From: an uncultured Erythrobacter sp.
Lineage (GTDB): Bacteria > Pseudomonadota > Alphaproteobacteria > Sphingomonadales > Sphingomonadaceae
Assembly (NCBI GenBank): GCA_947488755.1
Contig: CANLAD010000001.1
Location: 882,247 to 946,246 of the forward strand
Reading direction: 5' to 3'
DNA: 64,000 bases
Program-made: the position numbers and the translations under genes
Shown here: one piece after another, positions 18,398 to 29,042 of the stretch
Numbering within the stretch: position 1 is the first letter of the stretch
How the letters are laid out: every line of letters begins with the position of its first letter
Notes under the pieces: model-generated
The model's input: the letters and a program-made list of their open reading frames with translations, nothing else
Told to the model about the DNA's origin: nothing
Database searches by the model: none

Positions 18398-19684
18398 TTC
18401 CTCAACCATGACCGCCGAAATGGCCGATGGTCCGCGCAGCAAAGCCGCGCTGGGTCCAACGCGCACGCCGGAATTCGAAAAGCGCCTGGCGAAGCGCTAT
18501 CGAGCCGAACGCAACTTCAAGCGGATGGGACAGGGCGCGATCCTTTTTTCGGTCGCGGTCCTCATCTTCCTTCTCGGCAACATGCTGATGAACGGGATCG
18601 GCGGGTTTCAGCGCGCGGAACTTGCAGTGCCGATCGACTTTGCGGAAGCTGGCGTGACGGGCGACGAGGTTTCACTCACCGCGCCAAGCGCCCCGCAAAC
18701 CCTCGAAATGCAAGGCTTGCCCGAAGTCGTCGAATTCTATGCCGAAGAAGCGTTCGGGGAAGCTGGTGCCCGCGAAGTCAGCCGCGATGCCTGGCGCGAC
18801 GTCGTGGCCGCGCTGGCAGAAGATCCGTCGCTGATCGAACGCGAAGAAACCTTCCAACTCGCCGCGTCGTCCGACCTGGCTGAGGGCCTGGCTGGCGAGG
18901 GGTCGCCGGAGATGCAGGCGCTGGCAGAGCGGCTCGAAGCGGACGGACACTTGTCCCAAAACTGGGACTTCGGCTTCCTGTCGCGATCGGATGCGACCAG
19001 TCCGCAACAGGTCGGCATCTGGGGGGCTTTAAAGGGCTCGATCCTCACGATGTTAGTGACACTCGCCCTCGCCTTCCCGATCGGCGTGCTGTCAGCGCTC
19101 TATCTTGAAGAATACGCGCCCAAGAATCGCTGGACCGACTTGATCGAGGTTTCGATTAACAACCTCGCAGCGGTCCCTTCGATCATTTTCGGCCTGCTCG
19201 GCCTTGCGGTGTTTCTTTCTATCTTCCCTAACTTACGCTCGGCTCCTTTGATCGGTGGACTGACGCTGGCATTGATGACCATGCCAGTGATTGTGATTTC
19301 GGGGCGCAACGCGATCAAGGCCGTGCCGCCTTCGATCCGCGACGGTGCGCTCGCGGTAGGCGCTTCGCCAATACAGGTCGTGTTTCACCACGTTCTGCCG
19401 CTTGCGTTGCCTGGCATGCTCACAGGGACCATTATCGGCATGGCGCGCGCGCTGGGCGAGACCGCGCCGCTGCTGATGATCGGGATGCGCGCTTTCGTGG
19501 CAACGCCCCCCGACAGCTTCACGTCTCCAGCGACGGTTCTCCCAGTTCAGATCTTCCTCTGGTCGGACGAGATCGATCGCGGTTTCGTCGAACGCACAAG
19601 CGCGGCAATTATCGTCCTTTTGCTATTCCTGCTGGCCATGAACGGTCTCGCCATCTATCTGCGCAACAAGTTTGAGAAAAGCTG

Positions 19685-19688
<4 letters not shown>
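18390..19688 (+). CDS. pstA: phosphate ABC transporter permease PstA with N-terminal DUF3333-like insert
   Basis: This 432-residue partner of PstC has its first membrane segment at about residues 49-67. About 150 mostly acidic, soluble residues follow (likely periplasmic, DUF3333-like), then the permease core: [55 protein letters not shown], and the EAA loop [28 protein letters not shown]. The ATG at 18390 overlaps the end of pstC and begins at [17 protein letters not shown]. Its stop overlaps the pstB start. Confidence 0.92.
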
Positions 19689-20475
<787 letters not shown>

Positions 20476-20476
<1 letters not shown>

Positions 20477-21144
20477 TGGCTGACCACACAGTCAAGGCTT
20501 TCGATGAGGACATCACCCGCCTGCGCGGTCTTATCGCGGAGATGGGCGGCCTCGCCGAAGTCGCTATTCAGGATTCGCTCGAGGCGATGATCCGGGGCGA
20601 TGAGGAGTTGGGCAATCGGGTCGTCGCGAGCGATCGCCGGATCGACGCCCTCGAAAGCGAAGTGGACAAGCTCGCCGTGCGCATCATCGCCCTGCGCGCG
20701 CCGATGGCGGACGACCTGCGCGAAGTGATCGCCGCGCTCAAGATCGCGGGCGTCGTGGAGCGGATTGGAGATTATTCGAAGAACATCGCCAAGCGTGTCG
20801 GCATGATCGAAGGGCGCGACCGGTTCGAGCCGCTCACCCTGCTCCCTGCCATGGGCGAGCTGGCAGGCGAAATGGTGCATGACGTGCTCACCGCCTACGC
20901 TGCGCGCGACCCCAGCCTGGCGCGTGAGGTGATCAGTACCGATGCCAAAGTAGACGCATTCTACAATAGCATTTTCCGTAATCTTGTCAGTCATATGGTC
21001 GAAAATCCTGCCACCATTTCGAGCGCGGCACAATTGCTGTTCATCGCGCGCAATCTTGAACGGATCGGTGACCATGCGACCAACGTGGCCGAGATGGTGC
21101 ATTTTGCAGCGACCGGCAGCTATCCGCCCGAAGGGGATCGCTAA
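20476..21144 (+). CDS. phoU: phosphate signalling protein PhoU
   Basis: This 222-residue all-helical protein made of two PhoU repeats links the Pst transporter to PhoR and damps Pho-regulon expression. Metal-cluster motifs are visible in each repeat: VVASDRRIDALESEVDKL with AALKIAGVVERIGDYSKNIAKR, and VISTDAKVDAFYNSIFR with LLFIARNLERIGDHATNVAEM. The ATG overlaps the pstB stop by one base. Confidence 0.95.
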
Positions 21145-21189
21145 CTGCCAGCGGGGGAGCAGGCGATGATGGGAAAATAGCCGACCCGC

Positions 21190-21207
21190 CTTTCATCAAA
21201 CTGTAGC
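21190..21207 (+). promoter_or_regulatory. candidate Pho box before phoB
   Basis: CTTTCAT (21190-21196), CAAA, CTGTAGC (21201-21207) follows the 7-4-7 layout of the Pho box, with 6/7 and 5/7 matches to CTGTCAT. A CATAGC (-10-like) begins 14 bp downstream, and phoB starts at 21278. This suggests that phoB is autoregulated separately from the upstream operon. Confidence 0.45.
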
Positions 21208-21277
21208 CGAAATGAAACACGCATAGCTGTGCGTCGTCTCGACCGGGGGATTGGGACGAAGAGGAGGGAGACGAGTA

Positions 21278-21967
21278 ATGTCCGCCGCCAAACTGCTACT
21301 GGTTGAAGACGATCCGGCGCTTTCGGAATTGCTCGAATACCGCTTCCAGAACGAAGGTTATGACGTGCGCTGTACGGGCGATGGCGATGAGGCGATGGTG
21401 CTCGCCTGTGAGGACGTGCCAGACCTGATCATCCTCGACTGGATGCTCGAAGGGACCAGCGGGATCGAGGTGTGCCGCCGCCTGCGCCGCGACAAGGAAA
21501 CCGCGCATGTCCCGATCATCATGCTCACCGCGCGCGAAGCTGAGGATGATAGGGTTCGCGGCCTCGAGACCGGTGCCGATGACTATCTGACGAAGCCATT
21601 CAGTCCGCGTGAACTGCTTGCTCGCGTCGCCGCCGTCATGCGCCGCATCCGCCCTGCTCTGGCCGGTGAAACGATCGAGGTGGGTGACATCAGGCTCGAC
21701 CCGGTTGCCCATAAGGTTCAGCGGCGGGGCCGCTCACTGCAATTGGGCCCGACCGAGTATCGTTTGCTCAAATTCTTCATGGAAAGTCCGGGCCGGGTTT
21801 TCAGCCGCGGACAGTTGCTGGACGGTGTGTGGGGCACCGGCTCGGATATCGAACTGCGCACCGTTGATGTTCACATCAGACGACTGCGCAAGGCGATCGG
21901 GATTGATGGGGCGAAGGATCCGATCCGCACCGTTCGCTCCGCCGGATACGCGCTCGAACCGGCCTAG
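21278..21967 (+). CDS. phoB: phosphate-regulon response regulator PhoB
   Basis: This 229-residue OmpR-type regulator has a receiver domain with acidic pair Glu10-Asp11-Asp12, phospho-acceptor Asp54 (IILDWMLEG), LTAREAE and the switch lysine in LTKPFSPREL. The C-terminal winged helix has LGPTEYRLLKFFMESPGRVFSRGQLLDGVWG and RTVDVHIRRLRKAI. It activates phosphate-starvation genes when phosphorylated by PhoR. The ATG at 21278 has a strong GAGGAGGGAG site. The last bases (CTAG) are shared with the stop codon of the convergent extensin-like gene. Confidence 0.95.
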   Translation: MSAAKLLLVEDDPALSELLEYRFQNEGYDVRCTGDGDEAMVLACEDVPDLIILDWMLEGTSGIEVCRRLRRDKETAHVPIIMLTAREAEDDRVRGLETGADDYLTKPFSPRELLARVAAVMRRIRPALAGETIEVGDIRLDPVAHKVQRRGRSLQLGPTEYRLLKFFMESPGRVFSRGQLLDGVWGTGSDIELRTVDVHIRRLRKAIGIDGAKDPIRTVRSAGYALEPA

Positions 21968-22704
21968 CGACACACCCCCGTCCAGTTACCGCCCTGATCG
22001 AAGTGGAAATGATCGGCGTGCGCGGCGTTGTAGTCGGGTGAAAGAACCGTGGCGAACACGCCGCATGCGCCATTGCGCACCTCACGCAGGAAACGCGTTT
22101 CGTCCGCGTCGCCGTCCCAGTCGCTCAGGACGCTGATCCGCCGCCCATCTTCCAGCACGAATCCCGCAATATCAATGGCATTGGCGGTGGCGTGCTGGCT
22201 CCATGCTCCTTCGTCGCGACCGTAAAGGCGGCGGCAGGAAAATGCGCCAAGGTGTTCTATCCGTGCGAGTTCGCTGCCGAAGATCGCCCGCGCGGCAGGC
22301 TCGACGCTCTTCATGCGCCACAACTCCAGTGCGGTTGCGACAGGACATGTGACCGGCGGGCTGCCAGGCGCCAGCGGGAAATCGGTCAGCTGCGTGCGGT
22401 CGGGCCTGGCGCAGGCTCCCTCTCCCGCAGGATCGAGCGCAGCGTAGGCAACGTCGCTGCGATCAAGCACGGCGCGGCATTCGGCCATATCGCCGCGTAA
22501 GGATACAAGCTTTGTCGCGGTCGCCATGCCGATCGGGTCGCGCAGGTCGAGCGGCGCGGTTGGATCATGCTCGGGGTGCGCCTTGAGCCAACTCCATCCG
22601 GCGAAAACGATCAGCGCCAGGATCGCGAGCAAGATCAACCGTCGTTCGGTTTGAAACTGGCCGACACGGCGGGAGATACGACGCTTTTTGCGTGAGCGAG
22701 CCAT
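21964..22704 (-). CDS. extensin-like C-terminal domain protein, membrane anchored
   Basis: This 246-residue protein has a basic N-terminus and one membrane segment (about residues 23-40), and the rest is probably periplasmic. The extensin-like domain shows an M15-peptidase-like metal pattern: SQHATANAIDIAGF and HADHFHFDQGG with H-x6-D and H-x-H, plus six cysteines. A role in peptidoglycan trimming or binding is inferred from the fold and not shown. Its ATG lies two bases after the dnaE2 stop, so it is the last gene of the LexA-controlled radical SAM-UdgX-dnaE2 operon. Its stop codon overlaps that of phoB, convergently. Confidence 0.85.
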   Translation of the reverse strand: MARSRKKRRISRRVGQFQTERRLILLAILALIVFAGWSWLKAHPEHDPTAPLDLRDPIGMATATKLVSLRGDMAECRAVLDRSDVAYAALDPAGEGACARPDRTQLTDFPLAPGSPPVTCPVATALELWRMKSVEPAARAIFGSELARIEHLGAFSCRRLYGRDEGAWSQHATANAIDIAGFVLEDGRRISVLSDWDGDADETRFLREVRNGACGVFATVLSPDYNAAHADHFHFDQGGNWTGVCR

Positions 22705-22706
22705 GC

Positions 22707-25700
22707 TCAGTGAAAGTCGCGTGAGTTGGGAAGTATCCGGACATCGCGCGGATGGCGATTCGTCGGCGGTGCATTGTGAAGGTGGCGTTTGGGTGCGCCG
22801 CTAGCATCGGGGAGCTGGTCGATCAGGTCACGGGGGCGGATCGCATCGCAGTCTTCGGCAAGATCATCGCATGGATTGGGGGCTCGCTTGCCTCCGACCT
22901 GCGAGGGCAGCGGAGAATTGACATGGTCAGCGCGCGCAATCGGTGCGTTCAGTATGTCGTCTGATAGCGAATAGAGCTGATCAGTCGCGTCGGTCATGTG
23001 ATGGGCGATGACATGGATCACCTCGTCATCATATTCGACCCGACCCCGCACCTCCATCAGCCGCGCACCCATCACCACACGGCGCTGTTTTTCCTTGAGG
23101 TCCGGCCAGACGACCAGATTGATGACGCCGGTTTCGTCCTCAAGCGTGATGAAGCACACACCTTTCGCACTGCCCGGTCGCTGGCGGATCAGCACAACGC
23201 CTGCCACCTGCACCATGGAGCGGAACTTTTTCGCACGCAGATCGCAGGCACGCACGAAGCCGCGCTCCCCCAATGATGCGCGCAGAAAGGCCATGGGATG
23301 CGCTTTCAGGCTGAGGCGCGTGGTCTGGTAATCGGCGACGACTTCTTCGGACATGGCCATGGCGGGAAGCTGCGTCCTGGCCCGCTCCGCCCCCTCATCG
23401 CGCGCGTCGGCAGCGCGAAACAGCGGCAGGTCCGGTCCCGCAATCAGGCTGCGCGCATCCCACAGGGCCTGACGACGTGAGAGGCCAATCGAGGTGAACG
23501 CGTCGGCCGACGCGAGCCGTTCGACATGAGACGGCGCGATTTTCGCCCTGTCCCGCAATGAGCGAACATCGGCATAGGGTCCGTACGCTGCTCGCTCATC
23601 GACGAGTTGCGCAGCCACGTGCTCGGGCAGTCCGTCGATCTGTCTGAGACCCAGACGCAGAGCGATATGTTTGTCCTGTAAACCCCTGTCTTCCTGGTCC
23701 GGAGCCGCCTGCCCGATCTCATCATCGAGCGCTTCCAACGTGCAGTTCCACTCGCTCGCATTCACATCCGCTTGCAGCACCTTCACTCCATGTTCCGATG
23801 CATCGCGCACGATTTGTGCTGGTGCGTAAAAGCCCATGGGCTGCGAGTTCAAAAGCGCCGCTGCAAAGGCAGCCGGGAAATGGCATTTCAGCCAACTCGA
23901 CACATAGACCAGATGCGCAAAGCTCGCCGCATGGCTCTCCGGGAAACCGTATTCACCAAAGCCCTTGATCTGGTTGAAGCAACGCTGGGAGAACTCAGGG
24001 TCGTAACCACGATCCATCATCCGGCCGACCATCATATCCTGAAGTTCGTCGACCATCCCGCGAGAACGAAACGTCGCCATGGCCTTGCGCAACCGGTTCG
24101 CTTCTTTCGGTGTAAATCTCGCCGCATCCAGAGCGATTTTCATCGCCTGCTCCTGAAAGATCGGCACGCCATACGTGCGCTCCAGAATCGATGACAATTC
24201 GTCTGCTGGCCCCTTCTCTGGTGCAGGGCTCGGCAAATCGAACCGAAAATTCTCGCCCATCTCCCGCTTTCGGCGGCGCTGCTTGAGATAGGGGTGCACC
24301 ATATCGCCCTGGATCGGACCGGGGCGCACGATCGCGACCTGAACCACGAGATCGTAAAATTCACGCGGGCGCAGACGCGGGAGCATATTCATCTGCGCCC
24401 GGCTTTCGACCTGGAATACGCCCAGAGAGTCACCTTGGCACAACATATCATACACCGCTGGATCCTCAGCCGGGACACCTGCCATGGTCGGCTTTCGGTT
24501 GTGATGCTTTTCAAGCAGATCGAGGCCTTTGCGGATGCAGGTGAGCATGCCGAGCGCCAGCACGTCGATCTTGAAAATGCCTAACGCGTCGATGTCGTCC
24601 TTGTCCCATTCGATAAAGCTGCGATCGGGCATGGCGCCGTTCCCGATCGGCACCGTCTCGGTCAGCGGGCTGTCGGTGAGGATGAAGCCGCCGACATGCT
24701 GACTTAGGTGGCGCGGCATGCCGATCATCTGCTCGGTCAGCTTGAGTACGCGCCGCAAATGCGGATCGGCGAGGTTCAGGCCAGTCTCCGCGGCATGCTT
24801 TTCATCGATTCCTTCACCCCATGAGCCCCAGACCGTTTTCGCGAGCGCGGCAGTGACATCTTCGCTCAAACCCATCGCCTTGCCGACTTCGCGGATCGCC
24901 ATGCGCGGGCGGTAATGGATCACAGTGGCGCACAACCCGGCTTTGTCGCGGCCATATTGCCTGTAGATGTGTTGGATCACCTCCTCGCGCCGTTCATGTT
25001 CGAAATCGACATCGATATCAGGCGGTTCGGTGCGTTCTTCTGAAATGAAACGGTCGAACAGCAATTGGTGCTTGGTGGGATCGACTTCCGTAATGCCAAG
25101 ACAGAAGCAGACCGCCGAATTCGCCGCACTGCCCCGCCCCTGGCACAGGATCGGCGGTTCCTGCGCACGCGCGAAATCGATGATCTCCTTGATGGTCAGA
25201 AAATAGCGGGCGATTTCAAGCTTGGCGATCAGCGCCAACTCTTTCTCGATGGTCGCGACGACCGCTTCAGGAACACCCTTGGGGTAGCGCCATGCGGCAC
25301 CTTCGTGAGCCAGCTGCGCCAGATAGTCCTGCGCCGACATGCCGCCGGGATAGCTGCGGCTCGGATATTCATACCGCAGTTCATCGAGGCTGAAATCGCA
25401 CGCATCGGCCACGTCGCGCGCGGCCTGAATTGCATGAGGCCAGCGCGCAAACAAGCGGCACATGTCGTGCGGAGATTTCAGGTGTCGCTCGGCGTTGGCA
25501 TGCAGCAGATGCCCCGCTTCGGCAACTGTGGTCTTGTGCGCGATCGCGGTCATCACGTCCTGCAGCGGACGACGCTCCGGTGCGTGGTAATGCACATCGT
25601 TGGTGGCGAGCAGGGTAAGACCGTTCTCGCGAGCCAACGCATCGAGCCGGTCGATCCGGGCAACATCATCGCCGCGGTAGAGATAGGATGCGGCGAGGTG

Positions 25701-26342
25701 ACGCAAGGTAGGAAGTTTTTCGATCAGCCAGGGCAGGACAATTCGCAAGCTTCCAACCGGTGGCGGTTTGGGCACCAGACGAAGATACGGCCGCTCGCTC
25801 GCCTGCAAGCCTTTGCCGTCATCCCCTCCTTCGCGGAGATGACGAGATAAATCGAACTCTGCTGTCAGATCCTCGGGTGGTAAGAGGATCAGCTCCACAT
25901 CCTCGGAATGCTCGGCCAGCATCGCCAAGTCGATCTCGGACACACCTTTTTCCTGCCATTCGCCGCTAAGGGTCTGCATACGGCCTGCGCTGATCAGGCG
26001 GCAAAGGCGACCATAGGCGGCGCGGTTTTTCGGATAGGCGAGGAAGGCCAGTCCTTCGACCGTCTCGATCCTGCAGCCGATGACGGGGCGCAGCTTGAGC
26101 GTGTTCGCCTCCGTATGGATGCGCACCACGCCGGCAAACGAGTTCGCATCGGCGATCCCGATTGCGTCGTAACCTTTGCTGCGCGCGGTCATGACCAGGT
26201 CTACCGCATCGGACGCACCGCGCAGGAAACTGAAACAGCTCACCATTCCCAGTTCGACAAACGGAGCGCGCGCAGGAGCATCGATCAGGTCGGGATCGAT
26301 CTCCAGCGTGCGTTTGTCGGGAGTGAGCGGGGCGTCGGGCAT
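22707..26342 (-). CDS. dnaE2: error-prone DNA polymerase DnaE2
   Basis: This 1211-residue C-family polymerase is used for translesion synthesis with ImuA/ImuB. An N-terminal PHP domain (VELGMVSCFSFLRGASDAVDLV, GIADANSFAGVVR) is followed by the palm with catalytic aspartates in PPDIDVDFEHERREE (about residues 443-457), GRGSAANSAVCFCLGIT and FPESHAASFAHLVYVSSWLKCHFPAAFAAALLNSQP, then HhH and OB domains, ending HPRDVRILPNSRDFH as usual. It is longer than the ~1050-1100 typical residues; about 38 residues near 160-195 look inserted and coincide with a palindrome in the DNA. It starts one base after the udgX stop. Confidence 0.95.
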   Translation of the reverse strand: MPDAPLTPDKRTLEIDPDLIDAPARAPFVELGMVSCFSFLRGASDAVDLVMTARSKGYDAIGIADANSFAGVVRIHTEANTLKLRPVIGCRIETVEGLAFLAYPKNRAAYGRLCRLISAGRMQTLSGEWQEKGVSEIDLAMLAEHSEDVELILLPPEDLTAEFDLSRHLREGGDDGKGLQASERPYLRLVPKPPPVGSLRIVLPWLIEKLPTLRHLAASYLYRGDDVARIDRLDALARENGLTLLATNDVHYHAPERRPLQDVMTAIAHKTTVAEAGHLLHANAERHLKSPHDMCRLFARWPHAIQAARDVADACDFSLDELRYEYPSRSYPGGMSAQDYLAQLAHEGAAWRYPKGVPEAVVATIEKELALIAKLEIARYFLTIKEIIDFARAQEPPILCQGRGSAANSAVCFCLGITEVDPTKHQLLFDRFISEERTEPPDIDVDFEHERREEVIQHIYRQYGRDKAGLCATVIHYRPRMAIREVGKAMGLSEDVTAALAKTVWGSWGEGIDEKHAAETGLNLADPHLRRVLKLTEQMIGMPRHLSQHVGGFILTDSPLTETVPIGNGAMPDRSFIEWDKDDIDALGIFKIDVLALGMLTCIRKGLDLLEKHHNRKPTMAGVPAEDPAVYDMLCQGDSLGVFQVESRAQMNMLPRLRPREFYDLVVQVAIVRPGPIQGDMVHPYLKQRRRKREMGENFRFDLPSPAPEKGPADELSSILERTYGVPIFQEQAMKIALDAARFTPKEANRLRKAMATFRSRGMVDELQDMMVGRMMDRGYDPEFSQRCFNQIKGFGEYGFPESHAASFAHLVYVSSWLKCHFPAAFAAALLNSQPMGFYAPAQIVRDASEHGVKVLQADVNASEWNCTLEALDDEIGQAAPDQEDRGLQDKHIALRLGLRQIDGLPEHVAAQLVDERAAYGPYADVRSLRDRAKIAPSHVERLASADAFTSIGLSRRQALWDARSLIAGPDLPLFRAADARDEGAERARTQLPAMAMSEEVVADYQTTRLSLKAHPMAFLRASLGERGFVRACDLRAKKFRSMVQVAGVVLIRQRPGSAKGVCFITLEDETGVINLVVWPDLKEKQRRVVMGARLMEVRGRVEYDDEVIHVIAHHMTDATDQLYSLSDDILNAPIARADHVNSPLPSQVGGKRAPNPCDDLAEDCDAIRPRDLIDQLPDASGAPKRHLHNAPPTNRHPRDVRILPNSRDFH
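25817..25845. repeat. palindromic repeat inside dnaE2 coding sequence
   Basis: GTCAT (25818-25822) pairs with ATGAC (25839-25843), and CTCC pairs with GGAG around TTCGC, with a short CCC bulge. This resembles the GTCATCCC...GGGATGAC class of dispersed palindromes of sphingomonads. It lies where the DnaE2 protein carries residues (REGGDDGKGL and neighbours) that I do not recognise from homologues, so a repeat may have inserted in frame. It is seen as a hairpin; family membership is inferred. Confidence 0.4.
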
Positions 26343-26343
26343 T

Positions 26344-27789
26344 TCACCCGGTCAACTCCGCTACCCGCTCCTTCACCGCAGCCAGGTCCGCCTCGAACAA
26401 AGCGGCCTGCTTGTCACGCGCTTCGCCGTCGAGTCGCAGCAGGTAGGAGGGGTGCGCGGTGACCCACAGTTCGCTGCCATCCTCGATCGCGATGGGTTCG
26501 CCGCGCACCTTGGAAATGCTCACCGTCTTGCCCAGCATTCCGCGCGCCGCGCTGGCACCGAGCGCTAGAATCACACGCGGTTTGACGATCGCGCGCTCGG
26601 CTTCGATCCACCAGCGGCAGGTGTCGATCTCCTTCGCCGCCGGGCTCTGGTGGATGCGCCGCTTGCCGCGCTGGACGTATTTGAAGTGCTTGACCGTGTT
26701 GGTGACGTAAGTCTCGCGCCGCTCGATCCCAGCGCGCTCCAGATATTCATCGAGCAGCTGGCCCGCCGGACCGACGAATGGGCGGCCCTTCTGATCCTCC
26801 TGATCGCCGGGCTGTTCGCCGACAATCATCAGCGCCGCATCTGCGGGGCCCTCACCCATCACCGCATGGTTATCGAGTTCGCCGATCGGGCATTTGCGGC
26901 ATTGATGGATCGCTTTGTCGATCGCTTCCAGCGTCTCGGGTCGTTCTTCGAATTCCAGCGTGCCTGCGCTCACCATTCCTGCTTCCCTTGCTTGCGCTCC
27001 GGCGATCAGCTCAGAAATGAGCTCCGCTTCGGGCATGTTCTTCCAGTATTTGCGAGGCATTTCGGACAACATCGCCCCGACTTTCAAACGCGCAGGGTTG
27101 AAAATGGATGCGTAATAGGACTTCCACAGATCCTCGACCGGGTCGCCATCGGGCGCATCGGAACGCTGAGCGGGGCCGGATTCGCGCATGGTCTGCCCGT
27201 CCCAGTGGATGCATCCGCGCGGAGACAGGATCGACCAGTTCATGTTGGCAAAGCGGCGCATGAAAAAGCCCGCATTGGCGCGCACGATATGATGATCGGG
27301 CTCGAACCAGGCGACATAGTGTTCACCGCCCTCACCATCCTCGACCTGTCGGAAACGGACGAAAGCATGCATCTTGTGGCTGTCGCGTCGCACCGCCTTG
27401 TCCAGTTCCTCGATCCGACGAACGTCCGGGTCAGCTTTATCTTCCATGCAGCGCGGATTCGACTGATGCCGCCAGAGCAGGCGATAGAGCAACGCAAAGC
27501 GCTCCGGATCGGAATGCAGCGCAGCATTGCGCGCGAGCTTGAGAAACCGCTTGGAGGCGCGAACGGAAGGCGCATCCGCATCGGGCAAGGGAAAGCGCCG
27601 CTCGCCGTGCGCAAACAGATTGCCCGATCCACCCGGCTCGACCCACGCGACCCAGTCCGGCGGAACATCGCACTGAACCAGCCCCCGCGCTCGCTCGCGC
27701 CAGAAGGCGAAATCGTCAGGCTCGGGAAGCTGCACGACGTAATAGGTGCCGAGCTTCGAACCCTGAAGATCGCGCTGAGAACATGCCAT
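26344..27789 (-). CDS. udgX: UdgX-family uracil-DNA-binding protein fused to a TIGR03915 domain
   Basis: This 481-residue two-domain protein has residues 1 to about 255 matching the TIGR03915/DUF4130 domain that accompanies TIGR03916 radical SAM proteins. The remainder is a family-4-like uracil-DNA glycosylase domain with four Fe-S cysteines, including CRKCPIG. Motif GEQPGDQED and the loop KRRIHQSP with His380 are the marks of UdgX, which binds uracil in DNA and forms a covalent bond through this histidine instead of turning over. The ATG at 27789 shares one base with the upstream stop (TGATG). It is the second gene of a LexA-boxed operon. Confidence 0.93.
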   Translation of the reverse strand: MACSQRDLQGSKLGTYYVVQLPEPDDFAFWRERARGLVQCDVPPDWVAWVEPGGSGNLFAHGERRFPLPDADAPSVRASKRFLKLARNAALHSDPERFALLYRLLWRHQSNPRCMEDKADPDVRRIEELDKAVRRDSHKMHAFVRFRQVEDGEGGEHYVAWFEPDHHIVRANAGFFMRRFANMNWSILSPRGCIHWDGQTMRESGPAQRSDAPDGDPVEDLWKSYYASIFNPARLKVGAMLSEMPRKYWKNMPEAELISELIAGAQAREAGMVSAGTLEFEERPETLEAIDKAIHQCRKCPIGELDNHAVMGEGPADAALMIVGEQPGDQEDQKGRPFVGPAGQLLDEYLERAGIERRETYVTNTVKHFKYVQRGKRRIHQSPAAKEIDTCRWWIEAERAIVKPRVILALGASAARGMLGKTVSISKVRGEPIAIEDGSELWVTAHPSYLLRLDGEARDKQAALFEADLAAVKERVAELTG

Positions 27790-29027
27790 CAGAACAACTC
27801 CAGCTGCTCGGATTTGGGCGCCAGCAATGCCCGCAAGTCCGCTCGGTCCGTCAGCGTCGTCGGGCGCCAATCCAAAGTCACGAGAAAAGGGCGAACCTTT
27901 GAGATAGATTGCGTGAGCCGCGCCACATCGTCGAGCCGCAAGGTTCGGTGCCGCCGCGCTGCCAATATCCGCGCCACCGATGTCGCCCCAAGCCCCGGCA
28001 CGCGCAGCAATTGCTCCTTCGAGGCGCGGTTCACATCGACCGGGAAGGATTCGCGAAACTTCAGCGCCCAGGCGAGCTTAGGGTCGATGTCGAGCGGCAG
28101 GTTGCCATCCGCTTCGGTCGCCTGCTGCACTTCCTTGGGTGCAAAGCCATAGAACCGCATCAGCCAGTCAGACTGGTAGAGACGATGCTCGCGCATCAGC
28201 GGCGGACGCTTAAGCGGCAGCACGGCAGACGCATCGGGGATCGGAGAGAAGGCGCTGTAATACACCCGGCGCAGACCGAACGCGCCGTAGAGCCTGCTCG
28301 CCTTACCCATGATGTCGGCATCACTCGCCTTGTCGGCGCCGACGATCATCTGCGTCGATTGCCCCGCCGGAGCGAAGCGCGGCGCGTGCTTGAAGCGCTT
28401 GCGCTCATCCTTTGCCTCCACAATCCGCGCTTTCGTCTTGCCCATCGCGCCTTCGATCTGACGTTCGTTCTTGTCGGGCGCGAGCCGGGTCAGACCGCTT
28501 GTGGTAGGCAGTTCGACATTGATCGACACGCGGTCCGCATACAGCCCCGCCTGGTGGATCAGTTCGGGATCAGCTTCGGGAATGGTCTTGAGGTGGATAT
28601 AACCGCGAAAATCGTGTTCTTCGCGCAGGATCCGCGCGACTTCGACCAGCTGCTCCATCGTGTGGTTCGAGCTTTTGACGATGCCCGAGGAAAGAAACAG
28701 CCCTTCGATGTAATTGCGGCGATAGAAATTGAGCGTGAGATCGACGATTTCCTGCGGGGTGAAGCGCGCGCGACGCACATTCGAGCTCTTGCGATTGATG
28801 CAATAATGGCAGTCGAAAATGCAGTGATTGGTCAGCAGGATCTTGAGCAGCGAGATGCACCGACCGTCGGGCGCATAGGCATGACAGATGCCCATCCCCT
28901 CAGTCGAACCAAGCCCTTTGCCGCCCAGCGAATTCTTCTTCGCCGTCCCGGAAGACGCGCAAGAGGCATCGTATTTCGCGGCATCGGCGAGAATTTCGAG
29001 TTTGTCGCGGAGAATTAGCTTGGTCAT
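27789..29027 (-). CDS. putative DNA modification/repair radical SAM protein (TIGR03916)
   Basis: This 412-residue enzyme of unknown reaction has the radical SAM cluster motif as C-x3-C-x2-C (Cys69, Cys73, Cys76 in TNHCIFDCHYCINRK), followed by FLSSGIVKSSNHTMEQLVEVARILRE and a TIM-type core. The C-terminus has a helix-hairpin-helix DNA-binding motif (VDVNRASKEQLLRVPGLGATSVARILAARR). The start KYDASCASSGTAKKNSLGGKG is typical of the family. The ATG at 29027 fits homologues. An ATG at 29042 directly abuts the LexA box and could be used as a near-leaderless start. It is first gene of the operon with udgX and dnaE2. Confidence 0.9.
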   Translation of the reverse strand: MTKLILRDKLEILADAAKYDASCASSGTAKKNSLGGKGLGSTEGMGICHAYAPDGRCISLLKILLTNHCIFDCHYCINRKSSNVRRARFTPQEIVDLTLNFYRRNYIEGLFLSSGIVKSSNHTMEQLVEVARILREEHDFRGYIHLKTIPEADPELIHQAGLYADRVSINVELPTTSGLTRLAPDKNERQIEGAMGKTKARIVEAKDERKRFKHAPRFAPAGQSTQMIVGADKASDADIMGKASRLYGAFGLRRVYYSAFSPIPDASAVLPLKRPPLMREHRLYQSDWLMRFYGFAPKEVQQATEADGNLPLDIDPKLAWALKFRESFPVDVNRASKEQLLRVPGLGATSVARILAARRHRTLRLDDVARLTQSISKVRPFLVTLDWRPTTLTDRADLRALLAPKSEQLELF

Positions 29028-29042
29028 CAGAGTATCTTTCAT

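Noticed and set aside
26650..28152. 500-codon plus-strand open frame over udgX and the radical SAM gene
   Set aside because: The minus-strand proteins have clear catalytic motifs, and this frame has none.
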